From: Pseudomonadota bacterium
GTDB lineage: Bacteria > Bdellovibrionota > Bacteriovoracia > Bacteriovoracales > Bacteriovoracaceae
Direction: 5' to 3'
Assembly (NCBI GenBank): GCA_027487515.1
Contig: JAIYDL010000015.1
Span: forward strand, 124,001 to 188,000
Length of the DNA stretch: 64,000 nt
Of this stretch, positions 1 through 7,492 are shown in pieces. A model generated the notes under the pieces. It ran no database searches. It was not told the origin of the DNA and saw only the letters and a program-made list of their open reading frames with translations. Position 1 is the stretch's first letter. Each line of letters starts with the position of its first letter. The translations under genes were made by a program, and so were the position numbers.

Positions 1-342
1 GTTGGTTTTCTTGGGTCCATCCCCCGGCCGAGGCGCCTCTGGCTCCTCATCGGTCGGTCGCTGCTCTTTGTAAAACTGAACGAGCCGTTTCAGGGTTTCG
101 GTCGACTCTTCCTCGACGCCGTCGATGATCTCGTGGAGTGGAATTTCTAAAGTTGCGATGAGATTTGCAACGAGTTGTTCATCGACGTTTGAGGTTTTCA
201 AATTGAGAAAGCGACTCATGGTCGAGATTCCCACATTCATTTTTTCAGATAGGTCTTTCTGCGTGAGACCTCCCCGCAGTTGCATATACTTACGAACAAC
301 AGCGAGGAAATTTTCTAGAAAGTCTGGACTAAAGCGGATCAT
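1..342 (-). CDS. HTH (XRE/Cro-CI-like) transcriptional regulator, partial
   Basis: The frame is open from an ATG at 342 down to base 1, giving 114 residues with the C-terminus cut off by the window edge. Residues about 10-75 look like a Cro/CI-type helix-turn-helix: a GLTQKDLSEKM helix, a turn, then GISTMSRFLN as the recognition helix. The tail after about residue 78 is acidic and proline-rich. It is divergent from the pentapeptide-repeat gene, and the region between them holds a promoter overlapped by an inverted repeat. The likely role is a DNA-binding regulator of itself or its neighbour; the target is inferred from position only. Confidence 0.75.
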   Translation of the reverse strand, partial: MIRFSPDFLENFLAVVRKYMQLRGGLTQKDLSEKMNVGISTMSRFLNLKTSNVDEQLVANLIATLEIPLHEIIDGVEEESTETLKRLVQFYKEQRPTDEEPEAPRPGDGPKKTN

Positions 343-385
343 GGTCCACCCCCTTGAAATCCTTGTCGGTATGCAAAAAAGTTCC

Positions 386-432
386 TTGATGCAATTTTCT
401 TACTTGACGCAATTGGTCAAATTGCGTATTAT
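386..432 (+). promoter_or_regulatory. Sigma-70-type promoter overlapped by a putative operator
   Basis: A -35 TTGACG (404-409) and a -10 TATTAT (427-432) are separated by 17 bases. A perfect inverted repeat ACGCAATT/AATTGCGT (407-414 and 420-427, 5-base spacer) lies between and across the two boxes. A further direct copy of the half site, TTGATGCAATT, is at 386-396, 18 bases upstream of TTGACGCAATT at 404-414. This arrangement fits a repressor site, plausibly for the divergent HTH protein. Binding itself is inferred. Confidence 0.65.
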
Positions 433-467
433 TGCAGTCAGGAATAGCGCCGCAATCGGAGGGGCCA

Positions 468-902
468 ATGTTCACACAAGCAATTGAAAAGAATCAATTT
501 GTATCTTCGGAGCTCTACCAAATGATTAAGGATGAATCGCTGGACTCCGTCGTCATCTCCTCCCAATCTCTGGCCGGCTCACGTATCCTTTTGAGCACCT
601 ACCGGCAAGTTGTCTTCTCTGATTGCGTGTTCTATGCCTGTGATTTCAATGATGTACGCTTTGAGAATTGCATCTTCGAGAATTGCAGGTTCGAATTTAC
701 ACACTTTAAAAGGTGTCAGTTTACAAACTGTAGCTTCTCAGACTGCAATTGGTCGGCTTCAACTTCAACACTTTCTGTTTACACCAATTGTGACCTTAAC
801 CCTGGCCAGGATCAGCTCCTACTTCGGGGTCAAAATGAAATCCTTTTCTCAGAAACCCAAGACTATACAACGGATATTTATATCAATCTGGCAGCAGCTT
901 AA
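468..902 (+). CDS. Pentapeptide-repeat protein
   Basis: The product has 144 residues. The ATG at 468 is chosen because GGAGGGG lies at 458-464 just upstream; an in-frame ATG at 432 falls inside the -10 box and cannot be the start. Residues about 50-108 contain tandem five-residue repeats centred on Phe with Cys at the alternate face (for example FENCIFENCRF, then FKRCQFTNCSFSDC). These are predicted to fold as a right-handed quadrilateral beta-helix. No signal peptide is seen, so it is probably cytoplasmic. Some pentapeptide proteins mimic DNA and protect gyrase, but nothing here shows that role. It is probably controlled by the inverted repeat over its promoter. Confidence 0.8.
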   Translation: MFTQAIEKNQFVSSELYQMIKDESLDSVVISSQSLAGSRILLSTYRQVVFSDCVFYACDFNDVRFENCIFENCRFEFTHFKRCQFTNCSFSDCNWSASTSTLSVYTNCDLNPGQDQLLLRGQNEILFSETQDYTTDIYINLAAA

Positions 903-917
903 ACCAAGGAGTCCCCT

Positions 918-998
918 TTGAACCTAAGCTTTTACGGCCTTACCATAATGCTCAATTTATTCGGCTTGGCGGTCCTGATTTCGGCCTACGGGATTTAG
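918..998 (+). CDS. Putative 26-residue hydrophobic micropeptide
   Basis: A TTG-initiated frame encodes 26 residues, mostly hydrophobic (a run FYGLTIMLNLFGLAVLI), which could span a membrane once. AAGGAG at 906-911 sits 6 bases before the TTG, and a strong terminator hairpin follows 20 bases after the stop. It lies 15 bases after the pentapeptide gene and is probably co-transcribed with it. A frame this short can arise by chance; the good ribosome site and the terminator support it being real. Confidence 0.4.
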   Translation: MNLSFYGLTIMLNLFGLAVLISAYGI

Positions 999-1018
999 CC
1001 AGGATTCCTACCCGAAGG

Positions 1019-1042
1019 GGCCCGAGGCAACTCGGGCCTTTT
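1019..1042 (+). terminator. Rho-independent terminator
   Basis: The stem GGCCCGAG/CTCGGGCC (1019-1026 and 1031-1038) is a perfect 8 bp with a GCAA loop and is followed by TTTT. It ends the pentapeptide-micropeptide unit. Confidence 0.85.
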
Positions 1043-1056
1043 ATAACTTAGGTTTA

Positions 1057-1085
1057 TTGCGTCGCTCGGTCCTCTGGTCAATAAT
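1057..1085 (+). promoter_or_regulatory. Candidate promoter for the cytochrome P460-like gene
   Basis: TTGCGT (1057-1062) and AATAAT (1080-1085) are separated by 17 bases. They stand just after a terminator and 18 bases before the ATG at 1104, with GAAAGGA (1091-1097) as the ribosome site. Confidence 0.5.
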
Positions 1086-1103
1086 AGGTGGAAAGGACTG
1101 ACT

Positions 1104-1961
1104 ATGATCAAGCGAGCAACCCTGCTGATAGCGTGCCTGGTACTCCCCGCCTCCACTCTTGCGACGGAGATGAACGGGATTCGGTATGCGGACTACGTGG
1201 GATTCGAAACCAAATGGAAGCTCGTCACGACTCGGTACCGAACTGATAACCGCGAACTCCGGTTCGTTTACGCCAACCCCATTGCGGCCAAGGCGATCGA
1301 GGCGGGGGCGAAGGTCTACCCGAAGGGCGCGGTCTTCGCGAAGATCGCCTACCTTGCGCAACCGGATCCGGCGTTTGAGAGCTCCCTCGGGCCCTCGCAG
1401 ACGCGGCGGATCCAGCTGATGGTCAAAGATCCCCAAAAATATAAAGAGCACCGAGGCTGGGGGTACGCGCTCTTCACGCACGATGGAAAGGTCAACCCGG
1501 AGCCGGAGAAGGATCAGGTGAACGCGTGCTCCGCCTGCCACGACCTGGTTCCAGAGCGGGATTACGTCTTCTCCCAGTCCTTCAATCGTCACACCGCTCC
1601 CGCACAGCTCTTTCAGTTCGACCACGTGGAGGTAGAGCGCTCGATCCTTCCCGCAGAGCTTCGAGGACAGGTCCCGGAGACGTTCAGCAAACTGCTCATG
1701 ATTAAGAGTCAGCTGACGAAGAGCGTTTTCCAAGGGACTCTCGACGAGCTCAAGCCGGGCCTCGCGCGCCTGGCCGCGACGGAAAAGAAAGCCGTGGTCT
1801 TCTTGAGCGATGACAAGAAAAAATTCTCTTTGGTCTTCCCGGAAGACCTTACTACGGACTGCGACGACGAGGGGGCCAAAGGAATTTCTCTCGTGAGTGT
1901 GACCTCGCTCCTCGATGGCCGTGTCAACAAAGCGCAGTTTTGCCAGGCCCTCGCGCGGTGA
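1104..1961 (+). CDS. Secreted cytochrome P460-like c-type haem protein
   Basis: The product has 285 residues. Residues 1-20 are a signal peptide (basic start, hydrophobic core, STLA cleavage region). The middle resembles the cytochrome P460 family: a WKL...TDNRELRFVYANP segment at about 38-59, a YPKGAVFAKIAY segment, HRGWGYALF at 116-124, and the haem c motif CSACH at 142-146. P460-family proteins are periplasmic haem proteins; some oxidise hydroxylamine and many have no known substrate. About 110 residues follow the haem motif, more than I would expect for a minimal P460 domain, and I do not recognise them. It has its own promoter and stands alone. The family call is fairly sure, the substrate unknown. 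Confidence 0.75.
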   Translation: MIKRATLLIACLVLPASTLATEMNGIRYADYVGFETKWKLVTTRYRTDNRELRFVYANPIAAKAIEAGAKVYPKGAVFAKIAYLAQPDPAFESSLGPSQTRRIQLMVKDPQKYKEHRGWGYALFTHDGKVNPEPEKDQVNACSACHDLVPERDYVFSQSFNRHTAPAQLFQFDHVEVERSILPAELRGQVPETFSKLLMIKSQLTKSVFQGTLDELKPGLARLAATEKKAVVFLSDDKKKFSLVFPEDLTTDCDDEGAKGISLVSVTSLLDGRVNKAQFCQALAR

Positions 1962-1988
1962 GCCTGAAGGCGACACCGACAAATTCTG

Positions 1989-2018
1989 TTGACGTGGCCA
2001 CGGCCGGCCCCGTACCAT
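1989..2018 (+). promoter_or_regulatory. Candidate promoter giving a nearly leaderless mRNA
   Basis: TTGACG (1989-1994), an 18-base spacer and TACCAT (2013-2018) place the expected transcription start at about base 2025, the A of the next start codon. No Shine-Dalgarno motif precedes that ATG, which agrees with leaderless translation. Confidence 0.4.
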
Positions 2019-2024
2019 TGAAGC

Positions 2025-2600
2025 ATGAAAACACTTCTCCTCCTCGCCGCCGTATCCCTCACGTCTCTTTCTCACGCCTCAGAGCCTTACCGCTTAGACG
2101 GGGAGTTTACGTACCGGAACCTTGAGCTCCTCCAGACCCGAGACGTGGAGGTTGTCCCACAGCAACGGAGTGAACGGGTAGAAGAGCTTCGGCAAGAGAA
2201 GTACACCTGCGAGCGGGCCCTGACTTTCTATCGCTGCGTGAAGTTCATCAAGAATGACCAGATTCCAGAGCAAATCAAAACTTCCGTCCTGCGCCGCTGG
2301 GAGACTGCCAGAGTCCGGTTCACCCGTGGTCCCGGCAACGTAATCCTGACGAACGATGCTCCCTCTCTCACCGAATGGGATATCCTCGATAAAGTCCGGA
2401 TGGGATCGCAGGAAGTGAAGAAGTACCACTACTATCTGCTCGCGGGGGAGATCCACAAAATCAAGGTACCGTTCGCCACGGAAGAAGAATGGTTCCTGGT
2501 CCACGATGAGAGACGGATCGCCGCCTTCGCTCTCCCGGCCACAGAGACGGGGAAATTTCGCTTCCGAGAGTTCGTGATCCTTATCAACCTCGCGAAATAG
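2025..2600 (+). CDS. Secreted protein of unknown function
   Basis: The product has 191 residues with a clear signal peptide (MKTLLLLAAVSLTSLSHA). The mature part is rich in charged residues, with two Cys (about residues 60 and 68) that could form a disulfide. I do not recognise a family. The alternating charged and hydrophobic pattern near the end (FATEEEWFLVHDERRIAAFAL) suggests beta structure. The stop is 2 bases from that of the convergent LolA-like gene, with no terminator between. The start may be read without a leader. Confidence 0.65.
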   Translation: MKTLLLLAAVSLTSLSHASEPYRLDGEFTYRNLELLQTRDVEVVPQQRSERVEELRQEKYTCERALTFYRCVKFIKNDQIPEQIKTSVLRRWETARVRFTRGPGNVILTNDAPSLTEWDILDKVRMGSQEVKKYHYYLLAGEIHKIKVPFATEEEWFLVHDERRIAAFALPATETGKFRFREFVILINLAK

Positions 2601-2602
2601 AC

Positions 2603-3211
2603 CTACTCGATCACCTTCGTGTTCGCCGAAGGAGTGAACTCGAAGTTCCCCTGAGGAAAGGCGACGCTCTCTTTCAGGTCAATGAGCTTAATCGTCGTCT
2701 TATTCCGGTTGCTATGCTTGAGGGTTATCCGCTCGAAGCCCTTGAGGTCCTTCACCGAGCGCGCGTCACTCGACGCGTGGAGAATCACCTCTTCGAATCC
2801 CATCTCTTTCTGGATCGTCTTCACGAACGTCAGGACGAGATCGTTTTTTTGGTACGTGGTGTTGAAGAGCTTGGAGTTCTCGATCCCGTCTTTCACAGAA
2901 TCGAGGAATTTAATCAGGGGGAGGTTCGCCGACCGCTGGACATTGACCTGATCCTTCTCTCCCTTCACGAAGGCCGGCTGATAAAACCAGGTCTTCGTCG
3001 GGTTCACCACGACGAGGGACGGAACTGGGCTTGTGACTTCGAAGCGTAAGTGACTCGGGAACTTGTATTCGATCTTCCCGAAGCTTTTCTTCGTCTTGCC
3101 GGTCACCGAGACCAGGCTCTCCTCGTAGTTCGCGCGGAACGACGAGGGCACGAAGCCTTTCGCGGCGGCGACGACGGGGAAGAAGAGCAGGGCACAGAGG
3201 AATCGTTTCAT
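2603..3211 (-). CDS. lolA: LolA-like outer-membrane lipoprotein carrier
   Basis: The product has 202 residues. The start at 3211 gives a signal peptide (MKRFLCALLFFPVVAAA); an upstream in-frame start would push it into the interior. The mature part has the LolA half-barrel pattern: an early ANYEESLVSVTGKTKKSFGKI segment, then FKFPSHLRFEV-like strands and a VVNPTKTWFYQPAF segment. LolA carries lipoproteins across the periplasm from LolCDE to LolB. It lies 66 bases downstream of smc on the same strand and may share its transcript. A relative such as a LolA-like protein in another lipid path is possible. Confidence 0.75.
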   Translation of the reverse strand: MKRFLCALLFFPVVAAAKGFVPSSFRANYEESLVSVTGKTKKSFGKIEYKFPSHLRFEVTSPVPSLVVVNPTKTWFYQPAFVKGEKDQVNVQRSANLPLIKFLDSVKDGIENSKLFNTTYQKNDLVLTFVKTIQKEMGFEEVILHASSDARSVKDLKGFERITLKHSNRNKTTIKLIDLKESVAFPQGNFEFTPSANTKVIE

Positions 3212-3277
3212 GTCAGTTTCCTTGGTAAAAGGGGAAAGCGTCCTCATTCTGAAGTCGATTTCCCCTGTCCACAACCA

Positions 3278-6200
3278 CTAATGGAGTTGCACCGAGACGG
3301 CCTTGGAGACGCCGGGCTCCTGCATGGTTACCCCATAGAGAGTATCGTTGAGTTCCATCGTTTTCTTATTGTGCGTGATCAAGATGAACTGCGACTCAGA
3401 ACTCATCTCCCGAAGGAGTTCATTGAAGCGCCCGACGTTCGCGTCATCGAGAGGCGCGTCGACCTCATCGAGGAGACAGAACGGTGAAGGCTTCACTAGG
3501 AAGATCGAGAAGATGAGAGAGACCGCGGTCATCGCCTTCTCTCCGCCGGACATGAGAGTGATCGACTGCATCTTCTTGCCCGGAGGCTTCGCGATGATGT
3601 CGACCCCGCACTCGATCGAGTCAAGGTCACCGGTGACGTCGAGCTTGGCCTCTCCGCCGCCGAAGATGATCGGGAAGACTTTTGAGAAGCGCTCGTTGAC
3701 TTCCGTGAACGCTTCCCGGAAGCGCTCTTTGGACTTCTCGTCGATGTGCGCGATGGCCGTCTGAAGGTCCGTGAGGGATTTTTTGAGCTCCTCTTCCTGA
3801 GCCTTCAAGAAATCATAGCGGAGCTTCTGGCGGTCGTAGTCTTCGATCGCCTGCCAGTTGATCTCGCCGAGCCGGTTGAACTCGCTCTTGTAGTCTTTGA
3901 ACTTTTCCCGCGCCTCTTTGAGCTGACCCGGGAAGCGCTTCTCGAAGTCGTACTCCAGGGCCTCGACCGTTTTCGGCCCTTCTTCTGTTTCCATCTGGAA
4001 CATGGCCGAGAGGTCCCGGAGACCGTCGATCTTCTCGGTCGTGATCTCGAGGTGCCGCAGGAGCGTGGAGCGGAGATCGATCTTGTAGCGTTCGAAGATG
4101 TCCTTCGCGAGGATTTCCTCTTCCTGGATGATCTGGGACGTCTTGAGCTCGAGCTCAACGTTCTCCTTCTCGATCTTATTCACCCGGGACAGGATCTGCT
4201 TCAGCTCCGACTCTTTCTCCTGCATCGACAGGAGGATCTGCGCGATCTGATCCTTCAGGAGGTTCAGGTAGGTTTCTTTATCCGAGAGGACTTCGGCCAG
4301 GTCGCGGTTACTCACCTCGACCGACTCCGCTTCCGTCTGCGCGGTCTCGATCTCCGTCTCGTAGGTTCCGAGGAGTTCGAGGTTCTTCTCCTGCTTCTCT
4401 CGGTAGCGCTCGATCTGGGAGTTCACGTCGTCGATCTGAGACTTCAGAGAAGCTAGCTGCTGTTGGTAACTCTGGGCCTTGACCTTGAGTTCCATCATGT
4501 CATCCCGTTCGTTCTCGAAACTCACTTTGAGTTCTTGGTGCCGCGATTCAAGGTCCGCGATCTCGCTCGCGAGTTCGCGGACCGCACCTTCGACCTCCTC
4601 CTTCGCCGCAACGAGCTTCTCGTCGGACTCGAGAAGATCGAGCCGCGACTTCGACGACTCGGATTTCCGGTTCAGAAGAATCTGCAGACGCGAGGAGTTC
4701 GAAGACTGGTTCGCCTCTTTGGAATCGAGGGCCGCTTTCGTGGCCGCATGAAGGGTATTGACTTCGTTGAACTCGCGGGTCTTCTCCTCGAGGAGCTCGC
4801 GCTTTTCTGCGAGGTCAGTCTCGAGCTGCATGATGGTGGTCTCGAGCATGGCCAGGTCGGCCTGCTTATGGTCGAGGTCGACGCCGAGTTCTTGAATGAG
4901 ATTGTTCCGCTGGACGATCCCGTCAGCGCCAGAAGCCGCGTCCCCCCGGAGTCCGTAGACCACAGAGTTCCCGACCTTCTTGATGAGCACCTTCCCGTCC
5001 TTGGAGACGAGCCCCTTGAACTGGATTTCCGGATTGATCTTCGCAGCGAGCTCCGGCGTGAGGTTCTCGACGACGAAGAAACCGTTCAGAATCTTCGCGA
5101 GCTTGGCTTCGTAGGCGGGGTTGTTGATGCGGACGACGTCCCCGAGCGCGCGCATCCCGGAGCACCCTTGAGTCTCCAGGCGGGTGATCGACTCTTGAGA
5201 AATGAGGGACTCCTGCGGCCAGAGAACGTCGACGGAGGTGTCGAAGTCAGTGGTCAGGATCGGAAACGCATCGCGGCCGGCGGTCGAAAGGACAACGTCC
5301 AGGGATTCGCCGATCATCTGCTCCACGGCGACCGCGTACTCCGGGTCACACTCGATGAGCTTCCCGAGGACCTCGAGGGTTCCGTCGGCAACCTTTTGCA
5401 CGAGCTGAACGGCGCCCGAACGGCGGCCCTCGGCCGAGTTATTAATTTCGATCAGAGAGGCTCGCTTCGATTCCAGCTGGATCGTCTCCCGGGAAAGCTC
5501 TCGGAAGCGAACGTCCGAAGCCTTGAGCTCCGCCGCAGTCGCGTCCAGCGCTTGGCGCAGCAGCGGCAGTTCGGCCCTGAGTTCCTCGACCTTTGCTCCC
5601 GACGCTTTCACCGTGGTCCGGTCCTTCAGGAGGTCGTCGGTGAAATTCGACGTGCTCTTCTCGAGAGTTTCGATTTCCGCCGTAAGGTCCTGAAGGAGTC
5701 GAGAATACTCTTCGAGCTTCGAGGAGTTTTTGAAGACTTCATTGTCAAGGGACTGGAGCTTGTCCTTGGCCGCCGCGTGGGCCCGGCGTTTTTCCGTGAG
5801 CTCCTCTTCGAGGTCGTAGAGCTGCCCCTTCAGAAGTTCAACCTTCTCTTCCAGGGCCGAAAAGTCGAGCTGCTCATAGTTCTGACCCTCGAGGTCGGCG
5901 AGCTGTGCTTCGAGCGCTTCGAGCCGCTCCGTTCGCTTTTCGACGTCGATGCCGAGTTCCTCGTTCTCGCGGCGCGCGCGCTCGATGAGTTTCTCTTTCT
6001 CAACCAGAGACCGCTTCAGGTACTTCACCCGCTCTTCCGCGGCGGCGAGCTCTCTCGAGTGCTCATTGTAGTCGTCCTGCGCGAGGTCGATCTTCTCGAC
6101 GAGGTCGGTTTTTTGAATCTTCTCATCCTCGAGGAGGAGGTCGAGCTGAGACTTCCGGAGACTGAGGGTTTCGTGTTCTACGGCCCGGGCCTCGAGCATC

Positions 6201-6955
6201 CCGTGGGCATTGACGTAGTCCTGGAGGTAGTCGTGCTCCCGGTGAGACTCGACGATGAGCTCGTACTTTCGGATGCGGTCGCGGAGGGTCTTCGCCTTCT
6301 CGGCCTTCTCGGCTTGGCGCTCGAGGTTCTTCAGATTCTTATGAATTTCGTTTTGGAGGTCCTCAAGACGAACCAGGTTGGACTGGGTTTGTTCAATCTT
6401 TTTGAGAGACTCGCGTTTCCGAAGCTTGAACTTCGTGATCCCGGCCACCTCCTCGATCATCACCCGACGCTCTTCGGGCTTGGCCTGGACGAGTTTATTG
6501 ATCTCACCTTGGGCGATGATGGAGTAGGACTTGGCCCCGGCGCCGGTGTCCATGAATACTTCATGGATGTCCTTGAGCCTGGCCGGCTCATTGTTGATCC
6601 GGTACTCGGTCTCGCCGTTCCGGTAGAGCTTGCGCGTGAGGTGGATTTCGGCCGGTTTCGCGACCGCTCCGTTGATGTGGATGTGCTTCCCGTTCACGTT
6701 GTCTAAAACGAGGGTGACCTCCGCGAAGGACGCCGGAGCGTACTTCGAAGACCCAGCGAAGATCAGGTCCTTCATGTTCGTGCCGCGCAAGTGCTTCGCG
6801 GACTGCTCGCCCATGACCCAGAAGAGAGCATCGACGATGTTGGACTTTCCGCAGCCGTTTGGCCCGACGATGCCGGTGATTCCCTGATCAAAAATAATGA
6901 CGGTCTTGTCTTTGAAGGACTTAAATCCTTGAATGATGAGCCGATTGAGCCGCAT
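3278..6955 (-). CDS. smc: Chromosome segregation protein SMC
   Basis: The product has 1225 residues, usual for bacterial SMC. Residues 1-60 hold the head N-lobe with Walker A GPNGCGKSN (about 32-40). Long coiled coils flank a hinge at about 505-680. The C-lobe has the ABC signature LMSGGEKAMTAV and Walker B CLLDEVDAPLDD. SMC is a dimeric ATPase that compacts and segregates chromosomes with ScpA and ScpB. The start at 6955 has GAGAGGA just upstream. The LolA-like gene follows on the same strand. The opposite strand carries long mirror frames (such as 4463-6706) that are not genes. Confidence 0.97.
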   Translation of the reverse strand: MRLNRLIIQGFKSFKDKTVIIFDQGITGIVGPNGCGKSNIVDALFWVMGEQSAKHLRGTNMKDLIFAGSSKYAPASFAEVTLVLDNVNGKHIHINGAVAKPAEIHLTRKLYRNGETEYRINNEPARLKDIHEVFMDTGAGAKSYSIIAQGEINKLVQAKPEERRVMIEEVAGITKFKLRKRESLKKIEQTQSNLVRLEDLQNEIHKNLKNLERQAEKAEKAKTLRDRIRKYELIVESHREHDYLQDYVNAHGMLEARAVEHETLSLRKSQLDLLLEDEKIQKTDLVEKIDLAQDDYNEHSRELAAAEERVKYLKRSLVEKEKLIERARRENEELGIDVEKRTERLEALEAQLADLEGQNYEQLDFSALEEKVELLKGQLYDLEEELTEKRRAHAAAKDKLQSLDNEVFKNSSKLEEYSRLLQDLTAEIETLEKSTSNFTDDLLKDRTTVKASGAKVEELRAELPLLRQALDATAAELKASDVRFRELSRETIQLESKRASLIEINNSAEGRRSGAVQLVQKVADGTLEVLGKLIECDPEYAVAVEQMIGESLDVVLSTAGRDAFPILTTDFDTSVDVLWPQESLISQESITRLETQGCSGMRALGDVVRINNPAYEAKLAKILNGFFVVENLTPELAAKINPEIQFKGLVSKDGKVLIKKVGNSVVYGLRGDAASGADGIVQRNNLIQELGVDLDHKQADLAMLETTIMQLETDLAEKRELLEEKTREFNEVNTLHAATKAALDSKEANQSSNSSRLQILLNRKSESSKSRLDLLESDEKLVAAKEEVEGAVRELASEIADLESRHQELKVSFENERDDMMELKVKAQSYQQQLASLKSQIDDVNSQIERYREKQEKNLELLGTYETEIETAQTEAESVEVSNRDLAEVLSDKETYLNLLKDQIAQILLSMQEKESELKQILSRVNKIEKENVELELKTSQIIQEEEILAKDIFERYKIDLRSTLLRHLEITTEKIDGLRDLSAMFQMETEEGPKTVEALEYDFEKRFPGQLKEAREKFKDYKSEFNRLGEINWQAIEDYDRQKLRYDFLKAQEEELKKSLTDLQTAIAHIDEKSKERFREAFTEVNERFSKVFPIIFGGGEAKLDVTGDLDSIECGVDIIAKPPGKKMQSITLMSGGEKAMTAVSLIFSIFLVKPSPFCLLDEVDAPLDDANVGRFNELLREMSSESQFILITHNKKTMELNDTLYGVTMQEPGVSKAVSVQLH

Positions 6956-7151
6956 GGGGGTCCTCTCGCAATAGTGGTTGTGTGTGACCTTTAAAACTGA
7001 CGGAAACTTTCGCCTCTTGCGTCTATTGCGGTCAGTTGGAAATAAAGGTGCTTCATCTTCCCTAGAAAGAAGCGGCCTGTCTAGATTTTTAAGACTTACT
7101 TTCCCTCACAAATGCGTCAATGACTCGACGCTTTACCTCGGTGTTTCTGTT

Positions 7152-7167
7152 TGGCACGGGCCGTGCT
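7152..7167 (+). promoter_or_regulatory. Candidate sigma-54 (RpoN) promoter
   Basis: TGGCACG at 7152-7158, four bases, then GTGCT at 7163-7167 matches the -24/-12 consensus TGGCACGN4TTGCW with one mismatch. The GG and GC dinucleotides are exactly 12 bases apart. It lies 32 bases before the ATG of the 62-residue gene. No activator binding site was identified. A bEBP-type activator gene is present at the far right of the window, but nothing ties the two together. Confidence 0.6.
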
Positions 7168-7198
7168 TTTTCAGAGGGCAAGGACCAAGGAGGAACTC

Positions 7199-7387
7199 AT
7201 GCTCACCCAGTTTTTCAAACGACGTCTTCTCGGGATGAAGAGCTTTTTTCAACGTGGCAAAGTGCGACCAAACCGCGAGGCAAACGACCACCCTCGAGAG
7301 CACACGGATCCAGACAAACGACTGAACCAAAGACCCGATGAAAAAGTCCTCCGCACTCAGGTGGATCGGGACATCAGTGCGATCTAG
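7199..7387 (+). CDS. Small basic protein of unknown function
   Basis: The product has 62 residues, starting at ATG 7199 with an excellent ribosome site (AAGGAGGAAC) 5 bases upstream. The first about 20 residues are basic and amphipathic (MLTQFFKRRLLGMKSFFQRG); the rest is strongly charged and probably disordered. I recognise no family. It lies under a sigma-54-like promoter and about 100 bases before the first glycosyltransferase of the peptide locus, separated by a nested stem-loop. It may be a regulator or cluster-associated small protein, but that is only position-based. Confidence 0.55.
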   Translation: MLTQFFKRRLLGMKSFFQRGKVRPNREANDHPREHTDPDKRLNQRPDEKVLRTQVDRDISAI

Positions 7388-7389
7388 TT

Positions 7390-7450
7390 GTGGGCGGCCC
7401 GGCCTCGGATGAGTTCGTGAGACGGTTACACGAGCGAATCCGTCGCCCAC
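7390..7450 (+). promoter_or_regulatory. Nested RNA stem-loop before the glycosyltransferase gene
   Basis: Three nested perfect helices can form: 7390-7396 with 7444-7450 (GTGGGCG/CGCCCAC), 7406-7410 with 7438-7442 (CGGAT/ATCCG), and 7415-7419 with 7429-7433 (TCGTG/CACGA). No T-tract follows, so it is not a normal terminator. It lies between the small sigma-54-linked gene and a glycosyltransferase gene with no clear Shine-Dalgarno. A role in mRNA stability or translation is inferred only. Confidence 0.45.
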
Positions 7451-7492
7451 GGAGCGGTTGTGGAACGAGGGTTTCGTTGCTAAGCTTTTGCC

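Noticed and set aside
1041..2075. 344-residue reverse frame
   Set aside because: Antisense to the cytochrome P460-like gene, rich in Arg/Glu/Leu, no ribosome site, no family; a mirror frame of GC-rich third positions.
4463..6706. 747-residue forward frame
   Set aside because: Lies fully antisense to smc; its composition is a mirror of the coiled-coil codons.
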